NCBI GenBank assembly: GCA_964058845.1
Contig: CAXKVR010000128.1
Location: 186,001 to 250,000 of the forward strand
Reading direction: 5' to 3'
Source of the DNA: Carex sylvatica
Taxonomy: Eukaryota > Streptophyta > Magnoliopsida > Poales > Cyperaceae
DNA length: 64,000 nt
Shown here: piece after piece, positions 58,710 to 64,000 of the stretch
Layout of the letters: each line of letters opens with the position of its first letter
Numbering within the stretch: position 1 is the stretch's first letter
Notes under the pieces: model-generated
The model's database searches: none
What the model was told of the DNA's origin: nothing
What the model saw: only the letters and a program-made list of their open reading frames with translations
Program-made: the position numbers and the translations under genes

Positions 58710-60868
58710 ATGGCTTCTCTGAGCTATTTCTCTGGCCCGTCTCTCTCAGCGACGGAGAAGCCATTGATCCCTTCTCTCTCTACAAGTGATAACAGGCGCC
58801 GTACCAGTGGTGTGTGCTTCTCTAACTCTCGTAGCAATAAACACAAACACCATGAGCGCGTGTCGCTGAGTTCACGATGGAAGTCGCCGTGTATCACTCG
58901 GGCAACCAAGGTTTGATAATTGATTGTTTTTTTGTTTGTTTGAGGGGTTCTGATTCTCAGAAATATCATACTGGTCATACTGGTAAACTGTTTACCTAAA
59001 TCTGAGCAGCGATATTTTTCTAAATAAGAAAATTTTAATTTTAATAGGAAATTCTAGAATGTGTTGTGAATTCAATCAGAATTTGACTATGGCATGTCAA
59101 TTTGTACCTTTTTTAAAAAAAAAAAATACTGGTAACAGCTACACAATTTGTACCCTTTAAGTTGGTATTTTCTCTGGTTAATTGTTGTTGATTTCCTGAA
59201 TTTTAGATTGAAGCAACGTCAAAAAAAGAGCCTCTGAAAGTTATGATAGCAGGGGCACCAGCATCTGGAAAAGGGACTCAATGCGAGCTTATTAAAAATA
59301 AAGTATGTGGTTATATTAATTTTTGCTGATTAGTCAGTCTGCTGAAGCACAATTAAGTATCAGTTATAAAAAATAAATCAACAAAATTGGAATGCCTGTT
59401 AAAATCTTATAATTAGATCTTCTTTTGTAATTGTAAGGAAGGGAATTGATGTATTATATGGAGATTTGGTTTATAATAAGCATATGCTATGAGTGCATGT
59501 TGGATGTTATATTTATTATGCAGTTTGGGTTGGTGCATATATCGGCTGGGGATTTACTAAGAGCAGAGATTGCAACAGGATCTGAAAATGGCAAAAAGGC
59601 CAAAGAATTCATGCAGAAAGGAATGCTAGTACCTGATGAAATTGTTGTCATGGTACTCTTTTATTTCTGTTATAATTACTGTTTCTTCAATTGTTCTCAA
59701 CAGTACTCCTTGTTCTCTTACTTTTTTACACCTTTTTTTTTTTTCATCCAAAATTTTAAATCTTTCATTTTTTATTTATTTTTACTTAAACAAATTGAAG
59801 ATGGTGAAGCAACGGTTAATGCAACCTGATGTAGAACAAAACGGGTGGCTATTAGACGGGTACCCACGAAGCCTCTCGCAAGCTATGGCTCTTGAAAACC
59901 TTGAAATTCGACCTGATATCTTCATTTTCTTAGAGGTTTGCACCCTACAATAATATCCCCTCTTCTCCCATGCATTTCTCTATTTTTTGTTCTTATTTCA
60001 TACACATCTCTGTGTACAAGTGCATGTGCTCGCCATAAATGGGTGCGCGTGCACACACAAAAGATGAGGCTAATTTGGTCATTTTTGAAAAAAATAGTAG
60101 CTCTTGACGTATAATTAGCAGTTACTAAATGATGTATGGTACCCTGAAACTTGTATGCAAGGAGATAATAGAATATTTTTAGGTTACCATGGTGTATATC
60201 GTCTATGTTTTCATACTATTTTCATTAATTTTAATATTTTATGATGCTTAGGTATCAGATGAGTCACTGGTAGAGAGAGTCGTAGGAAGAAGGCTGGATC
60301 CTGTTACAGGAAAGATATACCATTTGAAATTATCACCTCCTGAAAACGAAGAAATTGCATCTCGCCTTACCCAGCGCTTCGATGACACTGAAGAGAAGGT
60401 ACCATTTTTTTTGTTATCGAAATTTGGAGTTTAATTGTGGATTGCAGCTATATTCATTTTTTATTCTCTCTCTAATAGGTGAAATTGAGGCTAAAGACTC
60501 ACTATCAAAATCTTGAATCTGTGATTTCCATTTATGAATCTGTTTTGTACAAGGTACTCTCTCTCTCCCCCAACCCCTTTATCTATTACCAAAATCGAAA
60601 CATTTTTTGAAGTGAAATGAAATTTAGAACTTGAATAGACTATATTGTTTACTGAAAAGTTTACCTTTCAATAAGCACTTGAATTGACTAAGCCATTCTT
60701 TATGATTTTGAGTTTTTACAATTGACCCTTGAGCATTGGTAATTTTAGGTAAATGGAAATGCATCAAAGGAAGAAGTTTTTGCTGAGATCGACAAGGGAT
60801 TAATGTACGTTTTAGAGAACAAAAGGAATTTGGACTCCGCATCAATAACAGCTGGTATGGCACAATAG
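58710..60868 (+). CDS. AMK2: Chloroplast adenylate kinase (AMK2-like), seven exons
   Basis: Catalyses ATP + AMP to 2 ADP; the long N-terminus predicts plastid import. Exons: 58710-58910, 59207-59302, 59524-59652, 59801-59935, 60252-60398, 60479-60553, 60749-60868; every intron is phase 0 and GT-AG; 300 residues in total. Residues 1-67 are Ser/Arg-rich and acidic-poor (transit peptide). P-loop GAPASGKGT at 83-91; AMP-binding [15 protein letters not shown] at 161-166; LID-side [14 protein letters not shown] near 199-212; RFDDTEEK follows. The core is of adenylate kinase length and has all the family motifs. A (GA)n leader (58677-58700) precedes the ATG, which has a good GCCATGG context. The gene follows the CCR4-like kinase on the same strand. 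Confidence 0.95.
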
Positions 60869-61411
60869 AGGTTATCGTTAACTAACTAATGGATGTATAT
60901 TATTTATACACGTCATTAAGGAAGTTAGGAAACTTGAAATTGAAAGGTCATATTCATCTGTAATGTTTCAACTCTCTTTCGTGGAATGTTTTGGTTAATT
61001 AAACTGGAGAATAGCAACTAAGAGCAAGTTTATGTAGTTTTTTTATCCTTCCATCTATTCTCTGATGGTATTGCAGATACATTTGTGAAATCTTAGAATT
61101 TACGAATCATTAGAAAAACAGTAGTGTCATCTATGTTTTGTTTGAAAGAAACATAGGTATCATTGATGTTTCTATACATCAAACTGAACCTAAGAAGGGG
61201 CAAAAAGATTAAGTCCTACATTACTTGAAAATATGAACAGTAATTATGACAACAATCTGACCAGACAAATGACCAATTAAACTGAAATAAAAGTATGCAA
61301 CAAGAGTGAAATGTCTAAATTTTAATAGCAAGATTGATATTAAATATATATGACACGAGGAAAGAAATCAAGTCATCACTTGGGACGGGTGAACTGATAT
61401 GAGGCATGACC
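60869..61411. other. 3' flank of AMK2
   Basis: AT-rich, no further exon. Probable 3'UTR in the first 200 bp, with no polyadenylation site assigned. Confidence 0.4.
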
Positions 61412-61945
61412 GGGGTGTTCATTGGGTCCGGTTTATTCGGTTTTGAACCGAACCGAATTAGTTCGGATCAAACGGTTTGGTATTTTTGATTTATTGATTC
61501 GGTTCGGTTTGCTTTTTAAAACCGAATTATAACTTCGGTTCGGTCGGTTTGAAAAATTTCAAAACCGAAATAACTAAACCGACCGAACTTTTATATATTA
61601 TGAATTTGATCCGAACCGCTCTGATTTATTTCTTAATACTCTGGTTTATTTCTTAATCAATTGCTTTAAATACTTCGGTTTATTTCTTAATATCTTAGTT
61701 TATTTTTTAATACCCCAGTTTATTTCTTAATATATTTCGATTTATTATAAATCAATTGTTTTAAATAAAAAAATTAATATATTTCGGTTTGAACCAAACA
61801 AACTGAACAAATCGAAATAAAATTTTGGTTCGGTTCAATTGTAATGCTAATTCGGTTCGGTTTGATTCTATTTTTAAAACCGAAATATAACTTTAGTTTG
61901 CCAAATTCGATTCAGTTTCAACCAAACCGAACCGATGAACACCCC
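61412..61945. mobile_element. hAT-like MITE built of CGGTTCGGTTT words
   Basis: Ends GGGGTGTTCATTGGGTC and CGATGAACACCCC are inverted. The interior repeats CGGTTTATTTCTTAAT and CCGAACCGAA words. The flanking 8-mers GCATGACC (61404-61411) and AAATGACC (61946-61953) agree at 6 of 8 positions, as expected for an aged hAT target duplication. Non-coding. Confidence 0.75.
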
Positions 61946-61953
61946 AAATGACC

Positions 61954-62276
61954 GCATGAGAGATGGTTCAGTGGGTCCAGCTGTTGTGTATCAGATCTGC
62001 GCCTCTGCCTATGCCTTCTTACCCGCAGCACTAAGGATCACAGAGAGAGGAAATATGTGCTCCGGAGTTGGGTGGGCCATTCTTGCATTTGGGCCCTTTT
62101 CCTCGTAGTTATTCACATCATCATACCTTAATTTAACAAGAAATTATATTTACTTATTTTAGCAGCACGGCAATCATCATAACGTACTTTAAGCTGTCCT
62201 TTTTAATTTATATTTGCATAAAACTAACAAAATCTAGCTGAGACTTGGTTTTGTAAATTCAAAAAATTTGATCTTA
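61954..62276. other. Intergenic stretch
   Basis: No gene or repeat recognised. Confidence 0.35.
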
Positions 62277-63907
62277 CACTAGTGGAGAAACTGGAATTAG
62301 AATCGGCCAATTTGAATTGGTTATTATCAAATACCGATACTAATACCTATCTGGTCGGTTAATTTCAAAAAACCAATCCTAAAGTTATCAGGATCGGTTA
62401 TTTATAAACAACCGATCCTAATATATGTACAATTAGAATCAGTTATTTATAATAACCAATCGTGATAGTATTAGAATCGGTTATTATAAAAAATCAATCC
62501 AAATGTGCATACATTAGGATAAAAAAAAAGAATTAGGATCGGTTGTTTAAAATAACCGATCCTAATAGTACTAATTAGGATCAGTTATTTTAAACAACCG
62601 ATCCTAATTCTTTTTTCTTTTCTTTTTTAATCCTAATGTATGCACATTAGGATTAGTTGTTTAAAATAACCGATTCTAATAGTATTAGAATCGGTTATTA
62701 TAAAAAATCGATTCAAATGTGCATACATTAGGACCAGACTTTTAAAATAATCGATCCCGATTATTCTTTTCATTACATTTGGCGCTAGGGTTTTTATTTT
62801 CATTTTCCGCCTCGAGTTACTTAGCCAAAATTTAACCCTCAACTCTCCATCTCTCTCTCCCTCTCAAAGCTGCTCTCCCTCTCGCCTCATCCTCTCGGCT
62901 TTCCCTCTGCTCGGCCTCACCTAGAGCCCAGAGGAAAAAAAAATCCACCTGCACCTCCGCTCCGCTCGGCACGGGTCTCCGCTGTTCAAGCCGAGCGATT
63001 CTTCACAAAGTTAATTGAAAAAAAAGGTGTGTTCTTATTTATCCTTTCGGATCCGATTGCTCAACTTAAGATCTGATTGCATGCAAACACCATTTCTAAC
63101 CAAGCATTACCATGTAATGGCAAGGTACAAAGTTTATATTTAATTGTGATTTTCTTTTTGTAGGTATTCAAGCGTTATTTTGAAGAACTAGAGGTAGAAT
63201 CTCTTAAAGATAATTTTGTTGTAATGGTAATTTTGTGTTCAATTAAAGAATAGATATGATTGTAGGATCACGAGTCATATATGAGTACTCTTGAAATTGA
63301 AATAGGTTCAATTAATAATTTTTGTTTTCTTGTTTGTTTTCCATTTCTTATTGAACTAAGCCTATGTCAAAATAGATTGATTTTAGAGTTAATTTTTCAT
63401 TTTTGAATTTAAATTTCTTGTTATAATATGTAATGCATTATATCTGGATTCACAAAATGTTGGTTCTGAAAGAAAAAAGAAAAGAAAAAAAAGAATTAGG
63501 ATCAGTTGTTTCCAATAACCGATCCTAATTAGTACTATTAGGATCGGTTATTTGAAACAACTGATCCTAATTCCTTTTTTTTTGCAGAAACTCGAATTAT
63601 GATCGGTTGTTTCAAATAACCAATCCTAATTAGTACTATTAGGATCGATTATTTGAAACAACCGAACCTAATTGCTTTTTTTCTTGGCGGAAACTCGAAT
63701 TAGGATCGGTTGTTTTAAATAACCGAACCTAATTAGTACTATTAGGATTGATTATTTAAAACAACCGATCCTAATTTAAACTTTTATGATTGGTTCTATA
63801 ACCGATCCAGATTAGTGTAGTATTAGTATCGCCTTGATCAGGATCGGTTAAATTCCAATCCTAATGTGCGTAAATTACCTATTCTAATTCCAGTTTTTCC
63901 ACTAGTG
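62277..63907. mobile_element. Mini-CACTA element, 1.6 kb
   Basis: Both ends begin CACTAGTGGA in inverted orientation and run to AACTGGAATTAGAAT with two mismatches in 30. The 3-bp duplication TTA flanks it (62274-62276 and 63908-63910). Subterminal palindromes of TTAGGATCGGTTGTTT / AACCGATCCTAAT occupy 62290-62760 and 63480-63860. No transposase. A GC-richer leader-like segment lies at 62780-63020. Confidence 0.93.
62780..63020 (+). other. UTR-like segment inside the mini-CACTA
   Basis: GGCGCTAGGGTTTTTATTTT, then CCGCCTCGAG, and a CT-rich tract with TCTCTCTCCCTCTC, resemble a plant leader. The beginning matches 17860-17908 (minus) in the large CACTA element. A possible intron follows (GTGTGTTC at about 63027 to TTTTTGTAG at about 63163). 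Confidence 0.5.
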
Positions 63908-64000
63908 TTAAATTTTCTGAGTTTTTTTTAAAATATAAATTTATAAATTGATCATTCAACTAGCTGAATGATCAATGATTGAGATCATTTAACTAGCTGA

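Overview
The window looks like nuclear DNA of a flowering plant, most likely a eudicot. It is very AT-rich, its genes have short exons and AT-rich GT-AG introns, and it holds dense non-autonomous DNA transposons, a degenerate Copia remnant and a nuclear-type tRNA-Asn gene. No operons, prokaryotic signals or CRISPR-like arrays are present.

Five protein loci are well supported. They are a frameshifted PGIP-like leucine-rich-repeat gene (13919-14943, +); a small unannotated plant protein (39680-40105, -); a nine-exon KTI12/DRL1 Elongator-associated gene (44053-47013, +); an intronless CRINKLY4-related receptor kinase, CCR4-like (52902-55250, +); and a seven-exon chloroplast adenylate kinase, AMK2-like (58710-60868, +). 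The last two are neighbours, as their Arabidopsis counterparts At5g47850 and At5g47840 are. Two paralogous small ORFs for a putative secreted proline-rich peptide (26541-26774 and 31309-31560, both -) lie in a direct segmental duplication and are the most plausible undescribed genes.

Layout: 0.4-2 kb is an LTR-like or repeat-derived region. 3.0-3.1 kb is the tRNA gene. 5-12 kb is gene-poor, with copies of an old dispersed block and hairpin MITEs. 12.2-15 kb holds a duplicated upstream region, a CACTA end fragment and the PGIP-like gene. 15.3-16.2 kb is a Copia remnant. 16.7-22.1 kb is a 5.4-kb non-autonomous CACTA element with a MULE-type MITE nested inside. 24.6-25.1 kb is a MITE with an odd inverted copy of its own flank. 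25.9-34.5 kb is the segmental duplication with nested MITEs. 34.5-44 kb is repeats plus one small gene. 44-47 kb is KTI12. 50.6-51.4 kb is a foldback element with a 44-bp tandem array. 52.9-60.9 kb is the kinase and adenylate kinase pair. 61.4-63.9 kb is a hAT-like MITE and a 1.6-kb mini-CACTA.

The main findings are a U12-type AT-AC intron in KTI12; two related MITEs with mirrored expansion in KTI12 introns; a large set of MITEs with recoverable 9-bp target duplications; an in-situ template-switch structure at one of them; and the duplicated peptide gene, one copy of which has lost its stop and reads into an adjacent MITE.

All boundaries and identities come from reading the sequence. No alignment or database search was run.
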